49,749 bases of DNA from a virus (IMGVR_UViG_3300010885_056891:1-49749); one strand, 5' to 3'; numbered from the stretch's first letter, positions 37,338 through 45,799 are shown. Made by a program: numbers and translations. The notes: generated by a model from the letters alone, not told the origin.

Positions 37338-39212
37338 TTAAGCCGCCGGTCCTGCTGATAAAGAAAGATTAATTTTCTTCAAACCTAAAGAAGAAGTCAA
37401 ATTAATATTTAATATTAATAAACCTTGTTCTTGCTGAGATTGTTCTGCTTTAAATTCATAGTCAACAATTGAACCATTTTTCTTTAATGCTGACAACATA
37501 TTAGTAACGCTGGTTACAACCTTGTCGTATCCGAATTTACCTATGTAATCATAGCCGTATGCTTTGACTTGGCTAGCTACATATGAGGTTAGTCTCATTT
37601 GTGGAAGTTTAGAAAATACAGAATTAGTATTTGAAAGAGTATAGTCACTAGTCAAATACACCTCATATACATTACCCCTACGTGCCTTAGTCCCTCTGTA
37701 TATTGTATTTATGCCCATTGAGTCGAGTATGCTCAATTGAGTAGAATTTAAGTCTACACCATATAAAGATAAAGCTCCTGGAATTCTCTTTCTCGTTAAA
37801 CCCATATTTAATTGAGACTGAACTATCATGCCGGCTACAGCTGCTGCGACTGAAGCAGTGTAGGTATTGTCTATTTGCAAATGAGAAAATACTGCTTCCC
37901 CATACACTGGAACAACGTATCTTCCTATGTCTGAAGCGATTTGTGTACTTGAGGTTGTGTTGGTGAATGTAGTATATTTGTATCTAAGATATTTGCTATT
38001 TTGAATCAATTCAATATCAGATGAACTTATTCCATTACCCCTACTGCCTATAATCCCAATTTGCACATAACCAGTTTCGTTATGAAAATCATTGCAATAG
38101 TGCACAAGCTGCGACAAGAAGTCTACACCGCCAGTTTTTATTATAGAAGCTTCTAGTGGGACAATTACATCTATATAATCTAATTGTTTTATAATATTAT
38201 ATGTTTGAATCAATCTTTCGTAGTATTTTTCATAAAAAGTTTTAAGAGTTTGTCCATTAAAAACCGCATAAGCTTTGTTTCTATCTTCTACACTTGAAAT
38301 GTACTCTGACATCGGGGCCGCTGCACATATAAAAATATTTCTTGCGCCTGCACCATATGCGTCTAATACGCCCCTAAGTAAGGGGCTATTTTTGTTTCCA
38401 GATAAAAGATCTACCGCATTTTGTACCGAGTTTATTTTAACTGGGTTATTTAGCTCTAACCCATCTGCGTGACCTATCAGTAATATTGATTGCATATTAG
38501 TTTGATTTAAGTCATCATAAGATGGCTTATATGTTATTGTTGCAGATTTATTACCTTGGCCAACGCCTGAAACTAAATCGTATAAACTATCTTTTAATTC
38601 AAATTGAACCGTTGAACTCAGTAGGTTTCCATTAATATAGGTTCTAGCTACAATAGTATAGGTCCCACTGAATAAAGAGTTTTGTGCTTCTATATTTTCT
38701 GGAATTTTATAATTGAAAACAAATTCAGTTGTTCCATTACGTTCTATGTAGGCGTTAGGGCTTGTAGTGGAACTTGTGTACTTATAGGATATTGGGGCTC
38801 CTATGATTGCGCCAGATTGGTCAAGGCCTCTATAGACACTAACTGTAACATCTGAACCGTTTGCTATAGGGTCATAAGACAGTCCACCGTTCAACAATGC
38901 GGATGTAACAGATGCTGTTCCTGAGGAAACAACAACGCTAACATTTGACAGTGCTGTTCTATAGGTAAATGTATTTCCGGTTATTTCTTCTATCGTATGC
39001 AAACCGTTGAATACTGTGTCTACTCCAGCAATGGTAACGGCTTGCCCAACCTGGAAACCATGATTAACAGTTGTTGTTATTGTTGCTTTGTTATTTAATA
39101 TTTGTTTAAATGAAATATTTTTAGAATTAGTTGATGTAGTTGAAGTCGACCTAGCGTCACCAACAAATGTAAATCTAAATTTTAATTGTTGATTTTTTTT
39201 TACTATTAACAC
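37338..39212 (-). CDS. Second sheath-like protein with extended N-terminal beta domains (about 624 aa)
   Basis: I place the start at GTG 39212, preceded by AACAGG at 6-base spacing and just after the previous stop, rather than at an upstream TTG. The N-terminal 200 residues are beta-rich and include a small module (VGQAVTIAGVDTVFNGLHTI, then NTFTYRTALSNVSVV) resembling virion decoration or Ig-like domains. The remainder has sheath-like order: QSILLIGHADGLELNNP, LRGVLDAYGAGARNIFICAA, a central domain, AGMIVQSQLNMGLTRKRIPG, then TSYVASQVKAYGYDYIGKFG and a final strand-rich end. It may be a second sheath, a collar protein or a sheath-derived terminator. A hairpin on the opposite strand lies inside it (38370-38394). 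Confidence 0.65.
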   Translation of the reverse strand: MLIVKKNQQLKFRFTFVGDARSTSTTSTNSKNISFKQILNNKATITTTVNHGFQVGQAVTIAGVDTVFNGLHTIEEITGNTFTYRTALSNVSVVVSSGTASVTSALLNGGLSYDPIANGSDVTVSVYRGLDQSGAIIGAPISYKYTSSTTSPNAYIERNGTTEFVFNYKIPENIEAQNSLFSGTYTIVARTYINGNLLSSTVQFELKDSLYDLVSGVGQGNKSATITYKPSYDDLNQTNMQSILLIGHADGLELNNPVKINSVQNAVDLLSGNKNSPLLRGVLDAYGAGARNIFICAAAPMSEYISSVEDRNKAYAVFNGQTLKTFYEKYYERLIQTYNIIKQLDYIDVIVPLEASIIKTGGVDFLSQLVHYCNDFHNETGYVQIGIIGSRGNGISSSDIELIQNSKYLRYKYTTFTNTTSSTQIASDIGRYVVPVYGEAVFSHLQIDNTYTASVAAAVAGMIVQSQLNMGLTRKRIPGALSLYGVDLNSTQLSILDSMGINTIYRGTKARRGNVYEVYLTSDYTLSNTNSVFSKLPQMRLTSYVASQVKAYGYDYIGKFGYDKVVTSVTNMLSALKKNGSIVDYEFKAEQSQQEQGLLILNINLTSSLGLKKINLSLSAGPAA

Positions 39213-39213
39213 C

Positions 39214-39588
39214 TTAAACCTGTTTTTCCCTAGTTGCTCCAACTGTCCAGTAAATTATTTTTCCACCCTTACCCCTGATTGGTGCACTCGTATCTATCAC
39301 GTAGATAGTATACTTGCTTGCGGCGTTGGGGATCATCTCATAGATTCTATCACCCTCTCCTGGATTAACTGAACCCTCAAAGTAGTAAACAACATCGGAA
39401 TTAACAAGTACTCCTTCGCTTTCCTCATCTACCGATTTGGCTTCAAATCTTCCTTTTGGAAAAACGCTCCTCGTGGTTACCTGTTGAAGGTTGTCTTCAT
39501 AGTTGCCGTTAGCTTTTTTTCTTTGTATAAAAACATCATAGCCCCATTTCTTTAAGATGCCCATAAATGATTTTTCAAGATTAATCAT
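39214..39588 (-). CDS. Neck/head-tail connector protein (124 aa)
   Basis: The start is the ATG at 39588 (MINLEKSFMGILKKWGYD), which overlaps the previous stop in ATGATTAA. Upstream in-frame codons lie within the previous gene and lack a ribosome binding site. The sequence has a short N-terminal helix, then a small beta-type body (DVFIQRKKANGNYEDNLQQV; VVYYFEGSVNPGEGDRIYEM) and a C-terminal IIYWTVGATREKQV. The pattern 'aGD.iye' plus a last strand is typical of small head-tail joining proteins. This is position-supported inference with moderate confidence. Confidence 0.5.
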   Translation of the reverse strand: MINLEKSFMGILKKWGYDVFIQRKKANGNYEDNLQQVTTRSVFPKGRFEAKSVDEESEGVLVNSDVVYYFEGSVNPGEGDRIYEMIPNAASKYTIYVIDTSAPIRGKGGKIIYWTVGATREKQV

Positions 39589-40480
39589 AATTATGTAGAC
39601 CCCTCTTAGGTATTGGATTGTAAGACAATTCTCCACTTCTGCTTGCCCCGTAAAGGTCTCTCTCCGTTAAATAAGTTGTTCTTCCAGTATCTGGGTCTAT
39701 GTAATTACCGGCATTTATAACTGGCATTGTAGGTAGCCCCTTTGGTTGGAAACCTCTAGCCCCAGTTATCCCAGCTAACATTTCTTTTCTCAATGCTGCC
39801 GCAATTTGACACCAGGTTACGGCATTACCTCTGCTTATGTTTGTTCTTGGTAAGTTTCTTGCCGTAACAGTTAGGTCGCCCAATTGTACGGAAACGTCGT
39901 CGTCTCCACCGTAGCTGTACGTCCTGCTGAGGTCGCAAGCTGTTGCTGCTTTTATGTATTCTAAGCTAGTATAATTTATTCCAGATGCTGGATTTGAATC
40001 ATTGAATCCATAGATGTCTCTAACTTCCATTGAATGATAATGAATTATTTCTCCAATTTCAAGCAAGGATGCTTCCGGAAAGTAAGCTTGCATTTCTTCT
40101 GGGTTTAAATAAATTGGGTCAACGTCTGCTGCAAAAGTGATTATTTCGTCTGCCTTCAATGTTATGACAGGCTTATATGTATCTGTAGATGTACTGACAT
40201 AAAGTTGTTGGTTAACAGTTATGGAAGTTCCACCCGGTATGTTGCCTACAAAAACTATTTTATATGTATCGGCTACCGTTGGAGTAAAATCGTAGTAATA
40301 TTCTGAGCTAGTAAGAGATGTTGCCGTAGTTGAAACAATTTGGGTATTATCTGATTTATAAATTGTAACCAAAACAGAGGTAGGACTAACCAATATTTGT
40401 GCCCCAGTGACGTTATTGACGTCAACAAATTTTACTTTTATTCTTACTTTATCATTTACCAATACGGTATTAGTTAACAT
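39581..40480 (-). CDS. Head-tail connector/neck protein with Ig-like N-terminus (299 aa)
   Basis: Translation is assigned to ATG 40480 (MLTNTVLVNDKVRIKVKF), which has TTTTGGAG at good spacing; a TTG 21 bases upstream has none. The first 100 residues look like an Ig-type beta domain (SPTSVLVTIYKSDNTQIV, YYYDFTPTVADTYKIVFVG). The second half begins with IYLNPEEMQAYFPEASLLEI and contains EYIKAATACDLSRTYSYGG, helical segments similar to head-tail connector (gp6/gp15-type) adaptors. The C-terminus carries a Gly/Pro-rich tail. It probably decorates or joins the neck. Location upstream of sheath and tube is consistent with this. Confidence 0.5.
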   Translation of the reverse strand: MLTNTVLVNDKVRIKVKFVDVNNVTGAQILVSPTSVLVTIYKSDNTQIVSTTATSLTSSEYYYDFTPTVADTYKIVFVGNIPGGTSITVNQQLYVSTSTDTYKPVITLKADEIITFAADVDPIYLNPEEMQAYFPEASLLEIGEIIHYHSMEVRDIYGFNDSNPASGINYTSLEYIKAATACDLSRTYSYGGDDDVSVQLGDLTVTARNLPRTNISRGNAVTWCQIAAALRKEMLAGITGARGFQPKGLPTMPVINAGNYIDPDTGRTTYLTERDLYGASRSGELSYNPIPKRGLHNYD

Positions 40481-40522
40481 TAGGGCTCCAAAAGAAATCA
40501 ATATTTAATATAGTAATTATAT

Positions 40523-40843
40523 TTATCCTATTATGGATATTTCGCCGCTTACACCAACAGATATAATTTGAGCTGAAGATATAGCGTTTATGTCTTCGTC
40601 TAAAACCTCTACAGAAACAATTCCCTGAGGATTAATATCTATACTTAAAACACCAATTGTTGTTAAATTTGAATAATCTTCGTTAGAAGCATAAAATATT
40701 GTTATATTGTTTAATACAATTGGGTTTATTAAGCTACTTGCATAAATTATTAAAGTGCCGTCGTAAGACACATTGGGGCTATTGTAGGTTATCGCTTCAT
40801 TGTAAATCATATTGTCCCAATATTTAAGTATGCTATAAGACAA
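40523..40843 (-). CDS. Small beta-rich protein of unknown function (up to 106 aa)
   Basis: The frame begins at TTG 40843 (MSYSILKYWDNM...) without a visible ribosome binding site. An ATG at 40810 (MIYNEAITYNSPN) is a good alternative giving 95 residues. The content is hydrophobic and beta-type with many Ile, Val, Ser and Asn (LVEVLDEDINAIS-like, QIISVGVSGEISIIG). No family is recognised. It sits between the connector-type gene and the oxygenase cluster and may be a small virion protein. Confidence 0.5.
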   Translation of the reverse strand: MSYSILKYWDNMIYNEAITYNSPNVSYDGTLIIYASSLINPIVLNNITIFYASNEDYSNLTTIGVLSIDINPQGIVSVEVLDEDINAISSAQIISVGVSGEISIIG

Positions 40844-40855
40844 TAGTAATATTAA

Positions 40856-41653
40856 TTAAGAGATTAGTCCAGCATCTTTTTTTAAGTTTGGCATCCAGAT
40901 TCTGGAGTCTCCCTCAATTGGGATTGGGCTCATATTTTCTGGGGTTCCATATAAAACTGCAGATAAATAAGCTATTCTTTTGCCACTAGTTACTGGCTCA
41001 ACTTCATGGGTCCCTATATAGTTTGACGGGTATATTGCTATGCTACCCATTTTAGGTCTATGCTTGTGCTTGGCATACTTGAAAAGTATGTCTCCTCCAA
41101 TAAAATTTGTTCCATTTAAATCTTCCTTAGAGTCAACACCATCGTTTAAGTATATATTTATACTAAGATTACTGTGTTTTGGGTATTCATTCTTTGGAGG
41201 TTTTCCATACTCATAGCCGATTTGATCATCTGCGTGGGGGCCTATCACTTGCCCGTTAGAATAGGTCGCTATATGACCATGGGTTCTCCACCAAGAAACA
41301 ACTGCTGCTTCTGGGTATATCTTACAATATTCAACTAAAGATCTATAAGCCAGATCTTCTAAATCTTTAATTAGTTGCACCTGTTCCTGTGTCGGTTTTC
41401 TGTCTGACATTCTACAAAAAAGATCTATAAATCTTTCTGGGGCAAAAGAGACTTCTTCTGGGTCAAACTTAAAACCAGTTCTATTGATAGCATATCTTTT
41501 GCCATCTTCAATAACATAAGTAAAGGTACCTTGTTCTATTTCTTGTAAAAAAGAAATATAATCAAATAAAAATTCTTGACTTATTTCAAAAGCGTCTTCT
41601 ATTAAAACTAATCCAGACCCTATATTTTTTGCTTTTAAATCTTTATGAAACAT
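40856..41653 (-). CDS. 2OG-Fe(II) oxygenase 1 of a tandem trio (265 aa)
   Basis: The 265-residue protein carries the iron-binding facial triad: PHADD near residue 138 (His, Asp) and GTHEVEPV near 214 (distal His), with the 2-oxoglutarate-binding Arg in SGKRIAYL a few residues later. A characteristic GSIAIYPSNYIGTHE stretch precedes the distal His, similar to prolyl-4-hydroxylase-type phage enzymes. It is clearly paralogous to the next two genes, which share SWWRTHGHI/WWR(T/K).. and the 'P.SNfi..HEV' motif. The substrate is unknown. The ATG has no clear Shine-Dalgarno site and follows the previous stop closely. Confidence 0.85.
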   Translation of the reverse strand: MFHKDLKAKNIGSGLVLIEDAFEISQEFLFDYISFLQEIEQGTFTYVIEDGKRYAINRTGFKFDPEEVSFAPERFIDLFCRMSDRKPTQEQVQLIKDLEDLAYRSLVEYCKIYPEAAVVSWWRTHGHIATYSNGQVIGPHADDQIGYEYGKPPKNEYPKHSNLSINIYLNDGVDSKEDLNGTNFIGGDILFKYAKHKHRPKMGSIAIYPSNYIGTHEVEPVTSGKRIAYLSAVLYGTPENMSPIPIEGDSRIWMPNLKKDAGLIS

Positions 41654-41655
41654 TT

Positions 41656-42537
41656 TTAATAATTTGATTTCGTAACGTGGTATTGATCCGATGATTGTTC
41701 GTGACCATTTTGGGTTAAATAATTCTGATAGTCTTCCCTTAAAGTGGGCATGTAAACATTTGTTGCTCTGCTGGATAATTCTGGGTCTTTAATCGGGTCC
41801 GCGACGTTTTCCCCCACATTTGGATTTGGCGTTCCATGGCTATACCACCCCAGATAACTAAATCTAGTGCCACCTTTAACCGGCAAAACTTCATGTGCTG
41901 CCATAAAATTTGAAGGGAAAAACATTACATCACCTTTTTTTGGCTTGTAATTAATGTCTAAATAGTTAAAGTAATGATGTCCTTCAATAAAATTTTTTCC
42001 ATTTAACTCATCCTCAGAATCAACAGAATCATTAAAGTATAATATTACGCTAATAGTATTTCTAGTGGCCAATTGGTCAGGAGGAGTTAACACTCCGTAA
42101 ATGTAATCTGCGCTAACATCAGAGTGGCTACCTAAGAAAACATCTTTTTCATAAGAAACAATATGGCTTTTAACTTTCCACCAAACACATTTAAACGATA
42201 AAGGAAAGAAATCAAAATACTTAAAAAGATAACTATCTTTTATTTTTTCAAAAAATTCTAAGTGTTCATTGCCATTATGATTTTTGTCCATGTGTATGGT
42301 TCCAGCTCTACCTGGCATCAAATCAACGCTTTCCTTAAAGAAGAAATATCCGCTTTTGTTCACATAAATATCTTCACCTGTTTCAGGGTCAACAGTTAAA
42401 GAGTACATTGCATCTCTTTCCTTCTTAACTGACTCCTTAGCAAAGTCGTATATAAAATCAAAGTCTGTACTAAATGCGTTTTCAAAAAGAACTACACCAC
42501 CGCCGAGATGTTTTCCTTTAACGTTATTGTCTATCAT
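41656..42537 (-). CDS. 2OG-Fe(II) oxygenase 2 of a tandem trio (293 aa)
   Basis: The start is ATG 42537 with AAAGGA upstream, overlapping the end of the third paralogue. The triad is GSHSDVSAD near residue 136 and AAHEVLPV near 214, followed by GTRFSYLGWYSHG with the 2OG Arg. The preceding KKGDVMFFPSNFMAAHE is the same block as in its neighbours. The C-terminus has 30 extra polar residues. The trio shares spacing and intermediate motifs (VWWKVKSHI, YFNDSVDSEDELNGKNF), showing tandem duplication within this phage lineage, followed by divergence. Confidence 0.85.
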   Translation of the reverse strand: MIDNNVKGKHLGGGVVLFENAFSTDFDFIYDFAKESVKKERDAMYSLTVDPETGEDIYVNKSGYFFFKESVDLMPGRAGTIHMDKNHNGNEHLEFFEKIKDSYLFKYFDFFPLSFKCVWWKVKSHIVSYEKDVFLGSHSDVSADYIYGVLTPPDQLATRNTISVILYFNDSVDSEDELNGKNFIEGHHYFNYLDINYKPKKGDVMFFPSNFMAAHEVLPVKGGTRFSYLGWYSHGTPNPNVGENVADPIKDPELSSRATNVYMPTLREDYQNYLTQNGHEQSSDQYHVTKSNY

Positions 42538-43480
42538 GGATTTCCTTTTGAGTATTTGCGCTGTTATGAGTTCTTAATGTTGGGTTTAATAATTTGTTCA
42601 TTAATTCCATATTTGAAGTATCAAAATTTTCTTTAACAAACTCCTTATATTCCTCAACCACTTCCGGCATCCATATCTGCCCCTGCTTGCCAACGGGAAC
42701 ACTCTGACTTGTTATGTCAATCCCTCTTTGTTTATGCTCAGAGCCTTGAGAATAATAACCTATGTATGCGTATCTATTGCCCTCTTTGCATTCGTGCACT
42801 TCGTGTGTTGCTATAAAGTTAGAAGGAAACATTAATAAATCTCCTGCTTTTGGACTGTATTTAACGCCAAGATACGGAAACTCTATTTCTCCACCCACAT
42901 ATTCGTTGTCAACTACTTTTTCTTTTGAATCAACAGATGAATTAAAATAGAGTATTGAACCCAGTACACTTCTAGTTGCGACTTGCAGGTCTGGCTCAAA
43001 TCCTGGTTGGTAATTAACATCGTTGTCACTGTGTAGGCCCATGCCGCTAGATGGACCATAAGCCAAAATGTGCCCCTGAGTTCTCCACCAAATACTAGGA
43101 AGGGCCATTGGATATATTGAAATATATTTTAACAAACACTGCCTAAAGGCTTGTTCACAACCAATAAAAAAATCTTCTATTCTAGGGTCATCATTGTCAT
43201 CTAAGAAATTCATTATGTGTCTAGAACTTTTTGCAATTGATTCAATATCATATCTATGCCCACTTCTATTTATGGCATAGACGTCTTTCCCGTTTTCATC
43301 TTTTATAATTACGTAATCTTCTTTTATAGCTTTTTCTTTTAAGCTTGATATAAAAGGGAAAACATAATCATGAACATCCATTGGTAAAGCGTTCTCGAAA
43401 ACAATCACACCTTCAGCTAATTTTTTTGATGTAATTTTATTTACAGTTTTTGTTTTTTTCCAAAGAAATTCTGTTTTCAT
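42524..43480 (-). CDS. 2OG-Fe(II) oxygenase 3 of a tandem trio (318 aa)
   Basis: This is the longest of the trio at 318 residues. The triad is GLHSDNDVN near residue 148, distal ATHEVHEC near 225, and the 2OG Arg in GNRYAYIGYYSQG. The block KAGDLLMFPSNFIATHE is shared with the two paralogues. The N-terminal 20 residues are Lys-rich (FLWKKTKTVNKITSKK). Its C-terminus overlaps the ATG of the next gene, so the trio is translated as one unit. The arrangement suggests three enzymes that act on related substrates. Confidence 0.85.
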   Translation of the reverse strand: MKTEFLWKKTKTVNKITSKKLAEGVIVFENALPMDVHDYVFPFISSLKEKAIKEDYVIIKDENGKDVYAINRSGHRYDIESIAKSSRHIMNFLDDNDDPRIEDFFIGCEQAFRQCLLKYISIYPMALPSIWWRTQGHILAYGPSSGMGLHSDNDVNYQPGFEPDLQVATRSVLGSILYFNSSVDSKEKVVDNEYVGGEIEFPYLGVKYSPKAGDLLMFPSNFIATHEVHECKEGNRYAYIGYYSQGSEHKQRGIDITSQSVPVGKQGQIWMPEVVEEYKEFVKENFDTSNMELMNKLLNPTLRTHNSANTQKEIHDRQ

Positions 43481-43483
43481 AAA

Positions 43484-44119
43484 TTACTCATAATAATATT
43501 CGTTAGTTGATAATGCTTGCGGAGGATGATCTGCGTGCCAAATGTTTATGCCAAATATAGTTTTGTAACCATCGACAATAGGGGTTGTATTGTGAAGAAA
43601 ATGGCCACCATCAAATATTATAAGCCTATTTGGCTTACAGGCTATTCTTTCTCTTTCGTCGACTGGAGTTGTATTTTGGTTAATAGCTTCCCACTCTAAT
43701 GCATTGGGAGTGTTGTCTTCGACCTTAAACTTATGAATTTCTAAAAATCCACCAATAAAATCTTCATTAATGTGAGGATAATAAACGCAACCAAGAACTG
43801 TACCTATAAATATTTTTTTGTCCCTATAAAGAAAACCATCTTCGTCAAAATGAAGACCTATAGACTCATCTTTGTCATATCTTCTATTCCAATACTCAAA
43901 GCCAGATATTTCTTCTTTTGGTATTGGTAGATAATTTTCCCATATTTTTTGAATGAGTTTTTTTCTTGTTGTATTTGCTGGGCTTTTCCACCAACCATCC
44001 CAGAACATGAAGTTGCCCGTATAGGCTCCAGCGCCTATTGATTTTGGATAGAAACTAGCATCTAGCTCTATTTCTTTTAGCAATTGTTGGTCTTGGATGA
44101 AATCATCTACAACTATCAT
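43484..44119 (-). CDS. 2OG-Fe(II) oxygenase, divergent (211 aa)
   Basis: The 211-residue protein belongs to the same fold but a different subgroup from the trio. The triad is IGLHFDEDG near residue 89 and the second half has LIIFDGGHFLHNTTPI near 170, where the distal His is most likely the one before NTTPI. A Lys replaces the usual Arg in the segment DGYKTIFGINIW. The N-terminus IVVDDFIQDQQLLKEIELDA is the usual '..vvdnfl......l' beginning of phage 2OG oxygenases. It lies directly upstream of the trio in transcription order. Substrate unknown. Confidence 0.7.
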   Translation of the reverse strand: MIVVDDFIQDQQLLKEIELDASFYPKSIGAGAYTGNFMFWDGWWKSPANTTRKKLIQKIWENYLPIPKEEISGFEYWNRRYDKDESIGLHFDEDGFLYRDKKIFIGTVLGCVYYPHINEDFIGGFLEIHKFKVEDNTPNALEWEAINQNTTPVDERERIACKPNRLIIFDGGHFLHNTTPIVDGYKTIFGINIWHADHPPQALSTNEYYYE

Positions 44120-44134
44120 AGTATTTATATTATA

Positions 44135-44845
44135 CTACATTTTTATTGCTATTGTCGTCCCCATCACAGTATAATCATGATAAACTAAAGAGTTGTCTAA
44201 TTGCTTTAACTTTTGATGCATTTCGTAGTATGGACTAAATTCTGCTCCATCATCATATAAGTGAGCTGAATTATTTGTGTGACCGATTACCAATACGCCG
44301 CCAGCGTTAAGCATGTCAAAAAATGAAACCACTAAAGTTGGGTCATGAATTACGTCATATGAATTTATAGCGATAAAATCGTACAGTCCAGCAGTTCCTG
44401 CTTCTACTTGTTGTCTTAGAACGGTGTCGTAGTTCCATGTTTCAGATTCCTTTTTGCAAAACGATTCAAAAAGATCTAATTGATATCCGTTAATAAGGGT
44501 AAGATCTGATTTTTGATCCATTAATTTTGCTAAGCCAGTATTCCAGGCGGGGAATGACATAAGACTTGTTGTTGGATTTTTAGTTAAAAAAGACAATTCA
44601 TATTGAGAACCGCCATATGTTGAAGAAAAATTTTGGTTCCACATAGTGGTTTCGGAACTAAACATATCGAAATACCAAACAAGCACATCAAACTGCCCTA
44701 CGGCTACTTTTCTTTTATCTATACTTAAAGTATCTAAGTATTGTTTGATGTCCCCGGTTCTATCCACCATATCTTGAGCATTTTCTACGTGATAAAATTT
44801 TACAATTTCTTCAATGTTAGAAAAAAATTCTTTTGAATTAACCAC
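44135..44845 (-). CDS. Class I methyltransferase-like protein, degenerate (236 aa)
   Basis: Translation starts at GTG 44845, overlapping the stop of the preceding small gene. The middle contains MWNQNFSSTYGG and LMSFPAWNTGLAKLMDQKSD, with an aromatic-rich region between. The segment YDFIAINSYDVIHDPTLV, followed by DMLNAGGVLVIGHTNNS, is the strand 4-helix-strand 5 pattern of Rossmann-type SAM-dependent methyltransferases. The glycine-rich SAM motif I at the expected N-terminal position is not evident, so the enzyme may be unusual or inactive. Similar proteins occur beside 2OG oxygenases in some aquatic phages. The call is moderate. Confidence 0.5.
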   Translation of the reverse strand: MVNSKEFFSNIEEIVKFYHVENAQDMVDRTGDIKQYLDTLSIDKRKVAVGQFDVLVWYFDMFSSETTMWNQNFSSTYGGSQYELSFLTKNPTTSLMSFPAWNTGLAKLMDQKSDLTLINGYQLDLFESFCKKESETWNYDTVLRQQVEAGTAGLYDFIAINSYDVIHDPTLVVSFFDMLNAGGVLVIGHTNNSAHLYDDGAEFSPYYEMHQKLKQLDNSLVYHDYTVMGTTIAIKM

Positions 44846-45131
44846 GGCTTATTGCTCCCATTGCTAAAGTGCGAAGATACCAAAATCTTCTAATGCTTGT
44901 AATTAAAGAATGTTTTTGGTTTTTTAAAAAAGACGATATTGGATCTATAGATTGAACGCCAGCTAGATCGCCCTCTGTCTGAAGAGTAACCTTCACCATA
45001 TCTCTAGCGGCGCCGATAAAATCATCTATTGTTACACTGTCCAAATTGTTACCATCTAAGCCAACAACGTACATAAGAAATGTTAAATTGCTGTCTATAT
45101 ACTTTAAATCTTGTTCTGCATTGTAAGCCAT
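44838..45131 (-). CDS. Small helical protein of unknown function (97 aa)
   Basis: The start is ATG 45131 (MAYNAEQDLKYIDSNLTF), which has AGAGGA at 6-base spacing; an upstream TTG has none. The 97-residue protein is predicted helical with DFIGAARDMVKVTLQTEGD and an Arg-rich C-terminus (RRFWYLRTLAMGAISRG). It overlaps the methyltransferase-like gene at its end and follows the 51-codon gene by one base. No family recognised. Part of a cluster of four small genes. Confidence 0.6.
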   Translation of the reverse strand: MAYNAEQDLKYIDSNLTFLMYVVGLDGNNLDSVTIDDFIGAARDMVKVTLQTEGDLAGVQSIDPISSFLKNQKHSLITSIRRFWYLRTLAMGAISRG

Positions 45132-45132
45132 C

Positions 45133-45288
45133 TTAATCCTCTTCTTCAAAATCTGGATTAGTAATTATACTATTCTTAAAAACATCATTTGACCAAAGTA
45201 CATCACAGAAAACTTCTGTGCCATCGGAATTTAGATAGGTTCCTTTTCTGGCAGAATAAATCAAAACTTGATCATCGGTTCCAGACAT
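45133..45288 (-). CDS. Small acidic protein (51 aa), short gene
   Basis: ATG 45288 opens a 51-codon frame ending at TAA 45135-45133. The product begins MSGTDDQVLIYSARKGTYLN, contains LWSNDVFKNSIITNP and ends in an acidic FEEED. The frame fills the gap between two small genes almost exactly and abuts both. Its codon use fits the neighbours. The ribosome binding site is weak, consistent with translational coupling. Function unknown. Confidence 0.65.
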   Translation of the reverse strand: MSGTDDQVLIYSARKGTYLNSDGTEVFCDVLWSNDVFKNSIITNPDFEEED

Positions 45289-45292
45289 GGTT

Positions 45293-45532
45293 TTAGCCAA
45301 TCGCTCTATAATTTAAAATAAAATTATACAACGAATCAATAACTTCTTCTTCACTAATGCCATATGAGTTGACTCCAAATGATGCTGTGCTAGCAAGGTT
45401 TTCCTTTGATTCCGCAGCAAGTGCTTCTTCTGGAAGAATGCCAACAAGTAAAGATAAAGTATATATTGATTTTTCTAAATGTGTTTTAGCTTTTTGTTTA
45501 ATATCATTTTTTTCAGAATTAGATAAAGACAT
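45293..45532 (-). CDS. Small helical protein of unknown function (79 aa)
   Basis: The ATG at 45532 has an AAAGGA site. The 79-residue product is helical with charged ends and a hydrophobic centre (SIYTLSLLVGILPEEALAAE) and ends in ISEEEVIDSLYNFILNYRAI. No catalytic motif. It belongs with the other small genes at 44838-45799, which probably form one transcription unit with the oxygenases. Confidence 0.6.
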   Translation of the reverse strand: MSLSNSEKNDIKQKAKTHLEKSIYTLSLLVGILPEEALAAESKENLASTASFGVNSYGISEEEVIDSLYNFILNYRAIG

Positions 45533-45547
45533 TTTTTAATCCTTTAA

Positions 45548-45799
45548 TTAAATTTGTGCAAGTATGCTATCTATGTCGATAACTAAATCAACAATTTTTT
45601 GCGCTTCTAAGGCTCTATAGTAGAGGCCGTGTGTTTCCTCCGCATATGGTGCGAAAGCGCTAGAATTCTTTTCTAATACAAAAGTTTCTGGATTAAGTTC
45701 GCAGGATAAAAGAAGTTCATACAAGACAAGCATGCGTTGTGTTTTGCTATTTTCAAGTATGGTTTTTTTTTGCTGCGAAGTAAGAAGATTAAAACTCAT
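45548..45799 (-). CDS. Small helical protein of unknown function (83 aa)
   Basis: The ATG follows GTGAGG. The 83-residue protein has a helical N-terminus (LTSQQKKTILENSKTQRMLV), a central region with Cys and Pro, and a C-terminal helix (ALEAQKIVDLVIDIDSILAQ). It resembles the 79-residue neighbour only in size and composition. Function unknown; it could be a small virion or regulatory protein. Confidence 0.6.
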   Translation of the reverse strand: MSFNLLTSQQKKTILENSKTQRMLVLYELLLSCELNPETFVLEKNSSAFAPYAEETHGLYYRALEAQKIVDLVIDIDSILAQI

